Shown: positions 8,716-18,900 of the stretch, piece after piece
Numbering within the stretch: the stretch's first letter is position 1
Layout of the letters: each line of letters opens with the position of its first letter
Source of the DNA: Candidatus Nitrotoga sp. M5
Lineage (GTDB): Bacteria > Pseudomonadota > Gammaproteobacteria > Burkholderiales > Gallionellaceae
DNA length: 37,664 bases
Direction: 5' to 3'
NCBI RefSeq assembly: GCF_927904885.1
Contig: NZ_CAKMNW010000058.1
Coordinates: forward strand, 1-37,664
Position numbers and translations under genes: made by a program
Notes under the pieces: generated by a model
What the model was told of the DNA's origin: nothing
The model's input: only the letters and a program-made list of their open reading frames with translations
Databases searched by the model: none

Positions 8716-11700
8716 GTGTCCTTCAAAAACCATGCCCTTAACAAAAGCAATGAAATGATTAAGTGTTTTAAAAAAAAATTACTGCTGACTATAATTGTAA
8801 GTGCATCACTTGTTGCGATTGCTGGAGCCGCTACCAGTCACGTTTGGCCGCAAATTAAAATGTCGATGGCACCGCCAGTCTGCGCGGTGCGTGGTTCGGT
8901 TGATACGCCTAAACTAATTAATTCTATCGGCAAAACCAGTATTGATATTGAAGGCTGGGCTGCTGATACTGCCGGAGTAAGCCATGTTGAGATGTGGGCA
9001 AGTGGTAAGTTACTTGCCAGTGTTAAGCCGAGTGTTGCCCGAACCGATGTGACCTCAGCTTTTCCGCAATGCAAATTCTCGACTGTTTCCGGATATACCT
9101 TTGCACTGGCACGTGGCGTTATTCCGCCGCATACCTCAGCGCTGGAAGTGCGCGCGGAAAACGGAGTTGGCACAGTATTTAAAGTTGGTCGGGTGCCAGT
9201 TGATTTTTCAAAGCCGTTTGGAATGTTAGACGTAACCGAGCCGATCAAGGCTGATGGGCGCAATTTGATTAGCGGCTGGGCGGTGGCGAGGCGGGAGCCA
9301 GTGAAAGTACAGGTGTTGGCGCGGGATGAAGAATTGCTGGAGCTGCTAGCCAGCAATCAGCGAGTTGACGTTGCCAAGGCATTTTCAGCTTGGCCGCAGG
9401 CAGCAACCAGCGGTTTCGAGGGTGTGTTGCCTATGCATAAATTGCCGCGTGGCAACTATCGCTTAAGAATTAAGTTCGAAGATGGCAAAGGGCATAACAG
9501 CGAAATCGTTGGGCCGCAGGTGATCAATGATTTACCATTCGGTAAGGTATTGGCGCAACACGATAAAATTATGTCGCCTGGCACAATAGAGCTGCGTAGC
9601 TGGCTGGCCGATGAGCAAGGCATCCGAGCTGCCTACGTGGAGACTGAATCGGGTACACATCTCGGAAAAATGACGCTGACAAAAAAAGAACAGTTGCTAT
9701 CGGCTTTTTCAGACCCCCGCTTTAACCGTGACAAGGCGGGTGATGCGCCACTAAAGAAGGGAGATTTGTACGATCTGAATGTGCCATTAGCGGCTATACC
9801 GTCCGGCTTGCAGCGATTACAGGTGCGTGTGGAGGATAATGCGGGCAATATTGCTGTATTGCCCGGGCCGCTGGTGCTCGATAAAAATTCAGCCGTAAAA
9901 CAAACATGCTCTGGAGAGAAGTTGCGAGTGTTTTATCCCGGCGGGGCGGTGGATTTTCGCAATAAATTCCGCCAACTGCAGGAATTACGCGACATGGCAC
10001 AAGGCGGCTGTGTAGAAATTGGCTTTCGCGGCCGTATTGAGTATCTGCGTACCACAAAAGGCGAGCAAGCTGATTATGTCTTTGATCCAAATTTCCCTGA
10101 GAGTCTGCGTAATCGCAACGGCAAGGAGATGACCGGTGAATCCTTGAGTGAGTTACTCGATACTGCGCTACGCTTTCGCGCACCAGTGATGATCACTCTG
10201 GATGGCGGCGTCTGGGCTGATTCCAAATTCGCCGTGCCGGATTTGGATATTGTCGATATGCTGGAGCAAGATGAGCGTGCTGTGCAATGGAACCAGTTTG
10301 GCAAGACAGAGCCAGATGACGCCCTGAAAGACCTGGCCGGTGCCACTGACAGTCCGGAGCTGGCACGTATGATGAGCCTTAACCGCTACAACCGCCGCTT
10401 TCTTGATTACAAAAAGCGCAACCTGCAAGCTGCTGTGCGCGAAATTGTCAAATTCAACCAGACGCATCCTGCCCATTATGTGATGATCAACCTCGACCCG
10501 GATGAGTATATCAATCCGTGGTTCTACCTGACCCAATGGTACGACTACAATCCGGATACATTACGCCAATACCGCGAATGGCTGTTTCACCTCGGCCCGT
10601 ACGCAAATGGCGGCGAATTAGCTTTTTCTCGTCACGAACCCGGATTGACATTGGCCGACGCAAACCGGCTCGCTAAGCGATCCTGGAAGGAAGTTAGCGC
10701 CATTGAACCGCCGCGTAAATCTATAGATTACAGTGATCAATGGCAGCAATTATGGACTCAATTCAAGCGCCATCTAGTTGCACGCCATTATGACGACCTC
10801 GCTGCCTGGGTCGTAGAAGCCGGCTTATCGCCAGAGCGTATCTATACTAGCCAAACCTTTATCCAGGCGGATGTCGCAGTAAGCATCACCGATCATGCCA
10901 ATGGCTGGAACGACCAGGCTGGGGTGTCCATAGAGGGCGCCAAACCACGTCAAGGCCATTTGGGCGTAATTTTGTACGGCCCTGGCAGTCGCAACGAAGG
11001 CAAGCCGCGCAGCGGCAGCAGCCTGATCGACAACATTCGGCGTATCGATCCTGCGTGGGGCGTGGTGGAATTCCATCCCGCCACGATTGCGTTTCCAGAA
11101 AAACTGCCGGATCACAATGAATCCTATGCCACCATGCAGGCGTTGATAAACGGCGGTGCAAACTTCCTGTCACCGATGTGGGGAAGTTACGTGGGTGACC
11201 GCGTGGTGCACCCAAATAATTTCAAGGCCTATGATGTGATGGAAGGTTCGGCCTATGAATACCAATTTGTCTGGTGGCTGCGCGCAATGCAAGCGTGGCC
11301 AGTCGGTAGTCTGTTTTACCCGTTTGGCAATGCTGTGGTGAAAAGCCGTGATGGTTGGATCCCAGCAACAGGCACACTTCTGGCAAGCAGTTATGGAAAG
11401 CTGCATCTAACGGGTGAAGGTATGAGTATTGGTCTGGTTTCACCGCAGTGGGAAATGCGCTATTTGTCGGCACCGACTGAACTCATCGTAACCGGGAGTT
11501 GGTCAAAGCAAACCCGAGCATCAGCCGAGTTATTGTTGGAAAATGGTGAAAAGCTGACTTGCTCCCTTAAACCAACTAAGCAAAACAGGTCACGTTGTCT
11601 TTTCCCAGAGAATAAAAGTAAGCAGATGTCGCGTTTGACGCTACGGTGGCAGCTGCCTGCTGCGCAGAAAAAAGCGGGTGTCAAGATAAGTGATGTCGCG

Positions 11701-11724
11701 CTTAAGTTTGTTGAGCTTCCTTAG
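8716..11724 (+). CDS. Large envelope protein: Ig-like repeats plus glycosidase-like barrel
   Basis: 1002 residues. A basic N-terminus and a hydrophobic segment (about residues 20-40, KKKLLLTIIVSASLVAIAGA) look like a signal anchor or uncleaved signal peptide. Three Ig-like modules follow to about residue 395, recognisable by GWAADTAGVSHVEMWASG, SGWAVARREPVKVQVLARD and LRSWLADEQGIRAAYVE. From about 400 to 900 the pattern resembles a clan-A glycoside hydrolase barrel: VMITLDGGVWAD, INLDPDEYINPWF (Glu597, candidate acid/base) and WGVVEFHPA (Glu785, candidate nucleophile). A beta-rich tail ends the protein. I do not recognise a named family, so the catalytic residues are inference. The start is GTG 8716; ATG 8755 is an alternative that keeps the anchor. 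A glycan-trimming or polysaccharide role fits the neighbouring glycosyltransferases. Confidence 0.78.
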   Translation: MSFKNHALNKSNEMIKCFKKKLLLTIIVSASLVAIAGAATSHVWPQIKMSMAPPVCAVRGSVDTPKLINSIGKTSIDIEGWAADTAGVSHVEMWASGKLLASVKPSVARTDVTSAFPQCKFSTVSGYTFALARGVIPPHTSALEVRAENGVGTVFKVGRVPVDFSKPFGMLDVTEPIKADGRNLISGWAVARREPVKVQVLARDEELLELLASNQRVDVAKAFSAWPQAATSGFEGVLPMHKLPRGNYRLRIKFEDGKGHNSEIVGPQVINDLPFGKVLAQHDKIMSPGTIELRSWLADEQGIRAAYVETESGTHLGKMTLTKKEQLLSAFSDPRFNRDKAGDAPLKKGDLYDLNVPLAAIPSGLQRLQVRVEDNAGNIAVLPGPLVLDKNSAVKQTCSGEKLRVFYPGGAVDFRNKFRQLQELRDMAQGGCVEIGFRGRIEYLRTTKGEQADYVFDPNFPESLRNRNGKEMTGESLSELLDTALRFRAPVMITLDGGVWADSKFAVPDLDIVDMLEQDERAVQWNQFGKTEPDDALKDLAGATDSPELARMMSLNRYNRRFLDYKKRNLQAAVREIVKFNQTHPAHYVMINLDPDEYINPWFYLTQWYDYNPDTLRQYREWLFHLGPYANGGELAFSRHEPGLTLADANRLAKRSWKEVSAIEPPRKSIDYSDQWQQLWTQFKRHLVARHYDDLAAWVVEAGLSPERIYTSQTFIQADVAVSITDHANGWNDQAGVSIEGAKPRQGHLGVILYGPGSRNEGKPRSGSSLIDNIRRIDPAWGVVEFHPATIAFPEKLPDHNESYATMQALINGGANFLSPMWGSYVGDRVVHPNNFKAYDVMEGSAYEYQFVWWLRAMQAWPVGSLFYPFGNAVVKSRDGWIPATGTLLASSYGKLHLTGEGMSIGLVSPQWEMRYLSAPTELIVTGSWSKQTRASAELLLENGEKLTCSLKPTKQNRSRCLFPENKSKQMSRLTLRWQLPAAQKKAGVKISDVALKFVELP

Positions 11725-11729
11725 ATTGC

Positions 11730-11749
11730 ACGCTCTCTTTAGAGAGCGT
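11730..11749. terminator. Hairpin after the barrel-protein gene
   Basis: ACGCTCTC-TTTA-GAGAGCGT is a perfect 8-bp stem with a 4-nt loop, five bases after the stop codon. The following bases (GAGTTATTGTGTTTTA) are T-rich but contain no clean T-run. It lies between two convergent genes, so a terminator role is likely though imperfect. Confidence 0.55.
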
Positions 11750-11888
11750 GAGTTATTGTGTTTTAGCGCCAAGCGAAGAATACAGTTTGAGCATGTGTGC
11801 AATTGATTACCGCTATCTGTTGTTTTTCATATGGAATGCACAGAATAACGACATATTTTGACCAAAATTACGACAAATACCGAAACAT

Positions 11889-13115
11889 CTAATTATTGAG
11901 ATTTTTCTCCGGTTTTTGAACCGTTATGTAGGGCTCTTCTACAGCCAAATCCAGAATACTATACGGTTGTAACGCTGCATCATACTCAACTATTTCGCTG
12001 GTTCTGATTGCTGCGCGGATTAAAATATATCCATAGCTTCGTAGTTCTTTTTCAAACTCAGCCAGGCGAATAGGGTTAAGTTCTTTATAAAAACGCCAAT
12101 AATCTTCATTGGTGACATTAAAACCTGAACGATCCATTATCGTAGGTTTTGTGGTCATTACCATTTCTTTTAGATCAGCTTCTGGAATGCGCAGATGCAG
12201 ATGAGGTGTTGAATCAAACTCACCCAAGTGGCTTCCTATCGCCGAATAGTACAAGCCAGGGGCGACGAAAAACAAGCCGCCTGGTTTCAACACTCGATAA
12301 ACTTCATCCAATGTTTTTCGATATCCCCCTACAATGTGTTCAAGCGAGCCCCAAGATATAACAACGTCAAAACTCTCATCGGCATAGGGGATTTCCTCGC
12401 AACTGTGCTGTAAAAAAGTAAAGTTGTCAGGCATTTCTTGTAAAGGCAATCCGTTTTCCTGTGCGACTCTAGGTAATTCTTTTATGTAATCCACAATATC
12501 CAAGGCGACGAGTTCTTGTGGCTGATAGCGCAGAACGATACTCAAATCTGTAATTCCTTCGCCCGCACCGATATCCAAAATTCTGCCATGCAGCTTTTCA
12601 GTATTAGTGAGACATAGTTCTCCAATGACTTTTGCAGCATGACAAAAATGACGATGAAACCAATTTGTCATACCTTGACGCCATGACAACTGGTTTAAAC
12701 GCGCTTCCGTTTCCGGGTCAATACTCCACGTCCCCAACAAAATTTGCTGTGCTGACTTAGTCTCGGTGATGGAAAACAATTGTAATGAATCCGGTGTGCG
12801 AACCTCGCTTACCGTTCCCCATGAAACCCCAAGTTCATAATTGCCCGCAGGTAGTGAGACTGGCCATTCAAAGTGGAAGCAGAATTCACCGCGTGGCAAC
12901 CAAGGCAGATATATTGCACCTTGATGTGTATCAGCAGCCAGCAAATAGGTATCTGCTCCCTCATGACGAACGAATAAGCGCAATACAGGATCAAAAATAC
13001 ATAGGTCTCGCACTTGAAGATTCATCTGAACTTTTATGATCTGCCCTTCTTGATAAATGCTAGCGATCGACTGGACATTTAATTCTGCAGGATCAATATT
13101 TTTTGGTTGATTCAT
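11889..13115 (-). CDS. SAM-dependent methyltransferase with Wzt-C-like N-terminal domain
   Basis: 408 residues. The N-terminal 130 residues form a beta-rich domain resembling the carbohydrate-binding C-terminus of the O-antigen ABC transporter ATPase Wzt: IIKVQMNLQVRD, PVLRLFVRHEGADTYL and LPAGNYELGVSWG. After a linker, a class I methyltransferase follows, with the SAM-binding motif RILDIGAGEGITDLS near 178-192, the acidic residue LVALDIVD and the post-motif SFDVVISWGSLEHI. A C-terminal region of about 120 residues is specific to this protein. The probable role is methylating a sugar or glycan end, for example capping; the acceptor is unknown. GAAGAG lies before the ATG. It is transcribed away from the GT41 genes, across a 645-bp intergenic region. 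Confidence 0.85.
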   Translation of the reverse strand: MNQPKNIDPAELNVQSIASIYQEGQIIKVQMNLQVRDLCIFDPVLRLFVRHEGADTYLLAADTHQGAIYLPWLPRGEFCFHFEWPVSLPAGNYELGVSWGTVSEVRTPDSLQLFSITETKSAQQILLGTWSIDPETEARLNQLSWRQGMTNWFHRHFCHAAKVIGELCLTNTEKLHGRILDIGAGEGITDLSIVLRYQPQELVALDIVDYIKELPRVAQENGLPLQEMPDNFTFLQHSCEEIPYADESFDVVISWGSLEHIVGGYRKTLDEVYRVLKPGGLFFVAPGLYYSAIGSHLGEFDSTPHLHLRIPEADLKEMVMTTKPTIMDRSGFNVTNEDYWRFYKELNPIRLAEFEKELRSYGYILIRAAIRTSEIVEYDAALQPYSILDLAVEEPYITVQKPEKNLNN

Positions 13116-13229
13116 TTGGACTCTTCGATAAGTTTAATTAAGGCTCTGAAACTGATGTCAAAAAAATATAGATGACCTCTTTATTTTCAAAGCTACGGAG
13201 TTTTTGAAGGCTAATTCCCGACCGTATTC

Positions 13230-13259
13230 TTGACAAGAAATACGCGAATTTTCTATAGT
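13230..13259 (+). promoter_or_regulatory. Candidate sigma-70 promoter for the GT41 genes
   Basis: TTGACA (13230-13235), 18-bp spacer, TATAGT (13254-13259), a near-consensus pair. Transcription from here would give an untranslated leader of about 500 nt before the first GT41 gene. Confidence 0.5.
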
Positions 13260-13328
13260 AAATGAACCATGGTTGGTAGAGATAATGCTATTTGCCGTAT
13301 GTTCTTTGTGTAAGAACAGGTATTAGTT

Positions 13329-13342
13329 TTGGAGCGCTCCAA
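13329..13342. promoter_or_regulatory. Perfect palindrome, possible operator
   Basis: TTGGAGCGCTCCAA is its own reverse complement over 14 bp. It lies 70 bp downstream of the predicted promoter. A dimeric regulator could bind it; which one is unknown. Confidence 0.35.
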
Positions 13343-13542
13343 TAAATTTCTAAGAGAGCTGTGAAACCTGATGGGACAGCATGTTTGTTATACTGCGCCC
13401 TCATTTTCGGCATGTCGCATTACTTCTATGATGTCTGCCCTGATCTTGGCTGAAGCGCGTCTTGTATTAGCTTGCAAAAAGTTGTTTAACTTTCCCTAGT
13501 TTGCATTCATCGCAAATTATATACGCAATCACGGCCATTCGG

Positions 13543-13568
13543 AGTGTTGAGTATTTATATTCAACACT
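13543..13568. repeat. Hairpin in the leader of the GT41 cluster
   Basis: AGTGTTGA and TCAACACT form a perfect 8-bp stem around the 10-nt AT-rich loop GTATTTATAT, about 190 bp before the first GT41 gene. No T-run follows, so it could be an mRNA structure or a protein-binding site. Confidence 0.4.
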
Positions 13569-13760
13569 ACACTTTCTCCACGTCAGAAAAATAGTAAATG
13601 CCGCGATTTGAAGTACCATAAAAATTATTTGTAGAAAGCTGTGAGATGTTGCACTTTGAATTAGGATTCGCTTCACATTTCGTTGTGATGGCAAGCATCG
13701 CGACATTCAATAATAACTTCCATTCTTATAGATAAATAATGCCGTTTATGTGTCTATATC

Positions 13761-15968
13761 ATGCATAGGCAAATCCCTAAGGCATCACAAATGCAAAATA
13801 ATAAGGCCGTTCCTATTGGCACTTCTATCACCCCAGAGGGTTTTTACAAGTTGGGATTGCAGGCTTTCAGTTCAAAAAACTTCGAGCAAGCATCAAATTA
13901 TCTTGATAGAGCAATACAGGCTGACATAACGCAGCCACACTATTGGCTTGCTTTCGGTTTAGTCTCGCAGGCGCAAGGGAATGTTGACGAGGCAGCAGAA
14001 TATTTTTGCAAAGCGCTTGAACTGAATCCAAATTTTGCACAAGCATATAATCAGTTGGGTACGTTAGATCAAATAAATGGCCATCTCGATGAAGCCGCCG
14101 CTAATTTTAGACTAGCGTTAAAGTTTCTTCCCGATTTTCCCCAGGCTTGGAATAACTTGGGAAGTGTACTTAATTTGCAGGGGATAGTTGACGAGGCAAC
14201 GGTTGCCTTTAGCGAAGCAGTAAAGTTAAAACCAGACTACGTTCTAGCTTACAACAATCTGGGCAGCGCATATCAGTCACAAGCACGAATAGAAGAGGCC
14301 GAGCGTTGTTATCGTAAATCCATTGAGCTTCAGCCAAATAATATTTATGCCCATTTTGGCTTGGGCCATGCCCTTCTTGTGCAGTGGGAGATGGAAGAGG
14401 CCGAGAAAATATTACGCCGTGCGCTCTTGCTCGACCCGGGCAATATTCAAGTATTAAACAACTTGGCTTATTCTTTAAAGGAGCAAAGTAAGCATGCCGA
14501 AGCGGCAGCCGTTTATCAGCATGCTTTGTCACTAAATCCAAATGGCTTGAAGGGGTTCCTCGGTGCTCACCTCATGTTGCCTACAATTTATGCCAATGCC
14601 ACAGAATTGTTCACAGCACGTAAACGTTACACTGAGGGCCTGAAAGCTTTACGGAATAACACCGAAAAATTCCTTGAAGTAGGATCAAAAGAATTATTGT
14701 CCGGATTGGGCTGGACAAATTTTTATTTGGCTTATCAAGGTCAAGATGACAAATCTTTGCAAGTGGAATACGCAAATTTTGTGGCGGATATTCTTCGGAT
14801 TGCGGCTCCAGAATTAATGCAGCCTATAAAACAAGAGCCCACAGCCAGTCAACGACGTTTACGCATTGGATTTTTGTCGAGTTTTATGCGTGATTGCACC
14901 GTAGGATCATATTTTAAAAGCTGGGTTACTTCACTTGACAGAGGATTGTTTGAAATTTACTGCTATTACATTGGGCATATACAGGACCATATAACTCAAG
15001 AATTTACTGATGCTTCTGACTATTATAAACATCTTGTTGGCGACGTTGATTATATTGGTAGGCAGGTCAAGAAAGACCAGCTAGATATCTTGATTTATCC
15101 GGAAATTGGTATGGACCCGTGGGCATTGGTATTGGCAGCTATGCGCTTGGCACCAATGCAATGTGCTGCCTGGGGACATCCGGTAACCACGGGTCATGCC
15201 AATATAGATTATTTCTTGTCCAGTGCATTAATGGAGCCAGAAAATGCGCAGGCTCACTATAGTGAGCAATTGATATTACTGGAGGGAATTGGAACGTGCT
15301 ACTTAAAACCGACGCTCCCTTCTCCAGCCAAGCGCTCAGACTTTTCATTGCCAGAGGAGAGAGTTCTTTATCTTTGCCCGCAATCTTTATATAAAATTCA
15401 TCCCGATAACGATAAGCTGATGCTGGAAATCCTGGCGCGGAATAAAAATGCTGTTCTGGTATTTTTTCAAGCCACTGATATTTCAATGACACGTGCTTTT
15501 ATGAAGCGACTTGAAATTATATTGGATGAAAGCAGGATGGAGAAAAGCGGTCAAATAAAAATATTGCCGCGTATGGATCATGAGAATTATTTGCGTGTCA
15601 ATATGCTGTGCGACGTAATGCTCGACACACTGCATTGGTCCGGCGGCAACACAACGCTGGATGCGCTGGCATGCGGTTTGCCAGTGGTGACAAAACCAGG
15701 CGAGTTCATGCGCGGACGGCAAAGCTACGGTATGTTGAAGTGCATGGGCTTGAATGAACTGATCGCGCATGACCATAAAGATTATATAGAGATAGCAACC
15801 AGACTTGGCACAGACAGGGCTTGGCATCAGCAAGTTGTGCAACACATAACAACAAGTAGCGATGCAATCTTTTCTGCGGAGGCGCCATTGCGTCAGATGG
15901 AGCAATTTTTTGCAACAGCATTAAATACTCAACCATTAAATTCAGCTTCTAACAATATTTGTAATTAA
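13761..15968 (+). CDS. TPR / O-GlcNAc transferase-like (GT41) glycosyltransferase, DCTVG subtype
   Basis: 735 residues. Seven TPR repeats cover about residues 25-265 (for example FAQAYNQLGTLDQINGHLDE), forming the superhelix that holds acceptor proteins in this family. The GT41 catalytic region runs from about 363 (RRLRIGFLSSFMRDCTVG) to about 720, with CPQSLYKIHPDN (Lys545, matching the UDP-contacting catalytic Lys of human OGT) and DTLHWSGGNTTLDALACGLP, the nucleotide-sugar-binding loop. The position of the human OGT His498 is Cys379 here. The product probably transfers a sugar from a UDP donor to Ser/Thr or other residues of cytoplasmic proteins; donor and targets are unknown. ATG 13791, preceded by TAAGG, may be the true start. 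Base composition is more AT-rich than in the next two genes. The next gene begins 6 bp after the stop. Confidence 0.92.
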   Translation: MHRQIPKASQMQNNKAVPIGTSITPEGFYKLGLQAFSSKNFEQASNYLDRAIQADITQPHYWLAFGLVSQAQGNVDEAAEYFCKALELNPNFAQAYNQLGTLDQINGHLDEAAANFRLALKFLPDFPQAWNNLGSVLNLQGIVDEATVAFSEAVKLKPDYVLAYNNLGSAYQSQARIEEAERCYRKSIELQPNNIYAHFGLGHALLVQWEMEEAEKILRRALLLDPGNIQVLNNLAYSLKEQSKHAEAAAVYQHALSLNPNGLKGFLGAHLMLPTIYANATELFTARKRYTEGLKALRNNTEKFLEVGSKELLSGLGWTNFYLAYQGQDDKSLQVEYANFVADILRIAAPELMQPIKQEPTASQRRLRIGFLSSFMRDCTVGSYFKSWVTSLDRGLFEIYCYYIGHIQDHITQEFTDASDYYKHLVGDVDYIGRQVKKDQLDILIYPEIGMDPWALVLAAMRLAPMQCAAWGHPVTTGHANIDYFLSSALMEPENAQAHYSEQLILLEGIGTCYLKPTLPSPAKRSDFSLPEERVLYLCPQSLYKIHPDNDKLMLEILARNKNAVLVFFQATDISMTRAFMKRLEIILDESRMEKSGQIKILPRMDHENYLRVNMLCDVMLDTLHWSGGNTTLDALACGLPVVTKPGEFMRGRQSYGMLKCMGLNELIAHDHKDYIEIATRLGTDRAWHQQVVQHITTSSDAIFSAEAPLRQMEQFFATALNTQPLNSASNNICN

Positions 15969-15974
15969 TTATCC

Positions 15975-18900
15975 ATGAATAACTCCGACAATTTGTTTCA
16001 ACAGGCATTGCAGAATCATCAAGCAGGACGGCTCGTGGACGCCATGATGCTCTATCGACAAGTTCTGTCGTTGCAGCCCAAGCACCCACAATGTCATTAC
16101 AACTTGGCGCTTGCGCTGCAATACCTGAATCAAACTGATGCGGCAATTGCCAGCTATCAGCGCGCCATTAAAATCAACCCTGATTTTGCCGAAGCACACA
16201 ACAACCTGGGCAATATCTTTCAAACCCTGGAACGCCTGGATGACGCCCGGCAATCCTACAGCCGCGCTCTGGCAAGTAATTCCAGATTGCCGCAGGCGCA
16301 GTTCAATTTAGGCCTGATACTTAAAAAACAAAAGCGGCCCAGCTTGGCGGTGGAACACTTCCAGGCGGCGCTAGAGATTGCGCCGGAATATGCGGAAGCT
16401 TATGACAATCTCTGTTCACTGCTGAGGCTCCTCGACCGCACCGAAGAATGGCTGGAAGCATTCAAGAAATATGAGCGTCTGGAAAACAAAACCGACTGGT
16501 TTTTTGTTGCCGGACTTTCCGCTTGTCGCTACTTGGGCGACTTCTCCCGCGAAGAATACTACCTGCAAGCCTTGTCTGCGCATTCATTCAAGGATGGTGA
16601 CATAGGGGTGCTGGATAACATTTTAGGTGTGGCACAGTATTTCGATGTGCCGCAAGCGCAGCTACTGCGCTTGTACCATGCCTACAACCAGGCTGTGAAA
16701 CACGAACACTTCTCTGAATTTCCGCTAGTTTCTCCACACCGGACGCAGCGAACAAAATTGCGCATTGGCTATTTGTCGGCGGATTTTCGCGTACATGTGA
16801 TGGGCAAGCTTATGTATGAAGTACTGGCGCGCCATGATCGCAGTCAGTTTGAATTGTATCTGTATTCACTGGCGACCCAGGAAGATGCACTCACCGCGCA
16901 ATTTGTCACGATCAGTGATAAATTCGTTGATCTGCATATGCTGCCTGCGCGGCAAGCCGCCAAGATGATCGCCGAAGACGACCTCGATATACTGATTGAC
17001 CTGTGCAACCACACCTCCTATTCCAATGCATTGATTCTTGCCTACAAACCGGCACGAGTGTTGATCACCCATCTTGGCGCGCACGGTGCCATAGGTTTGG
17101 ATACGGTTGATTACAAGCTGACCGACCAGTATGCCGATGTGCCGGAAAATGCGACATATTTAATTGAAAAGCTGTTAACTATGGAAGGCTGTATTTTCCC
17201 CTTTCACCATGTTGAACCCGCTTCGCATGCCCATTTAAGCCGCGCCGAGTTGGGTATCGAGGAAAATGCAGTGGTATTTGGCGTATTCGCTAACATAATG
17301 AAGTTCAGCCCGCGTTGTCTGCAAGCCTGGGCTACCATCATGACCAGAGTTGAACATGCCGTGCTGGCATTTTCGCCCCTGAAAGAAAACGAAAAAGCCA
17401 GCTATTTACGTCAAATTACTGCAGTTGGAATCGATCCGGCGCGAGTGAAGTTCATTCCAGTGGCAAAGAACGAGCAGTTTAACCGTGCACGTTATGCACT
17501 GTTGGATATGGCTCTCGATACTTTCCCTTACAGCGGTGGTGATACGACTTTGGCAGCGCTGGATATGGGGGTGCCAGTGGTCACATTGTGTGGCCAGCGG
17601 CATGGTGAACGCACCTCCTTCAGTATTCTGATGAACCTCGGCGTGCCTGAAACAATTGCTCACAGCGAAGCCGAATATATCGATCTCGCTTACCGTATCG
17701 CGAGTGACGCTGAGTGGCGCGGTATAGTGAAGGAAAAAATCCGGTGCGGTCTTATCGATTCACCGCTGGTTGACATGGATGCTTACACCCAGCACCTGGA
17801 AGACGCTTATCGTCATGCTATCGCCCAATGCCCCCTAAAAGACCCAGTCGCAAACGACGATAATAAAGAGTTGTTCCAGAATGGCGTGCGGCAACACCAG
17901 GCCAACAACTTGATCGAAGCTGCAGACCATTATCGGCAGGTACTATTGCATGAGCCCGATCACGCAGCAGCCCTCTATTTATACGGCGTACTACTTGAGC
18001 AAACCGGTCAGGAAGATGAAGCCGTCGTGCAACTTCAGCGTGCAATTTCGGTGAGCCCGAGCTATCTTGATGCGCATTTGGCACTTAGTAATCTTTTTCT
18101 TAAGCAGGGACAGATGGAGGATGCGGTCGCCGGCTTTAACAAGGCGTTGCAAATCAAGCCCAGCCATTTCGCCGCAATGAATGGGCTGGGTCGTGCCCAG
18201 ACTGGGGCTGGCCATCTGCCGCAAGCCGTCACCACTTTGCAACAGGCGATTCAAAGTCAGCCGCAGGAACCGTCTGCATATTTCAACCTTGGTGTGGCAT
18301 ATCAAAAGCAAGGTATGTCAGACGCTGCAATGGCTGCCTATCAACGTGCCTTGGCGTTGGAGCCGAGCAATACCGAGGCCTTGTTTAACTTGGGCGTACT
18401 GTTCCAGCAACAAGGCAAGGCCGAACGCGCTGCTGCCTGCTACCAACAAATTCTGCGTATTCAGCCGGATCATGCGTCAGCCTATTATCATCTGGGCGAT
18501 GTATTGTTCGACGCCGGCAAAATCAATCTGTGGCTGGAAAATTTTAAACAGTTCCGTCGTCACACGCCGCCCTCTGCCATGCTCGCGGTGTATGGCCTGC
18601 AAGCCTGCCAGTATTTGGGGGAGGTCGAACAGCAACAGGCATATCTGGACGACTTGCTGAGCGATAGGCTTTCGTCTTTCAATGTCGCTGATGCGCTCGA
18701 TCGGCTGGAGGAAATGCTGTTTTTACTTTTGTCTTTTGATTTTCCACCAGAACGTTTGTTCGCCCTGTATCAGCGCTACAACCAGTTGAGCAAGCAAACA
18801 TATACCCCTCAGTTGTCGCTACCTGCGCGCACCGCTGGCAACAAAATCCGGCTGGGCTATTTGTCGGCCGATCTGCGTGATCACGTGATGGGGAAAATGA

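Larger units (their letters stand above)
13116..13760. other. Regulatory-looking intergenic region before the GT41 cluster
   Basis: 645 bp between divergent genes. Three elements stand out on the plus-strand side and are listed separately: a sigma-70-like promoter at 13230-13259, a perfect 14-bp palindrome at 13329-13342 and a hairpin at 13543-13568. No credible coding frame was found. A minus-strand open frame at 13467-13706 has no recognisable features. Confidence 0.5.

Noticed and set aside
10074..10536. Antisense open frames over the barrel-protein gene
   Set aside because: Long only because of the codon bias of the real gene on the plus strand; no motifs or start context.
13467..13706. 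79-codon minus-strand open frame in the GT41 leader
   Set aside because: Hydrophobic but without family features, and it covers the conserved-looking hairpin; treated as chance in AT-rich DNA.
8154..13760. Sigma-54 promoters as PilR targets near the glycosylation genes
   Set aside because: No TGGCAC-N5-TTGC match was found in the intergenic regions read; no support for direct PilR control.
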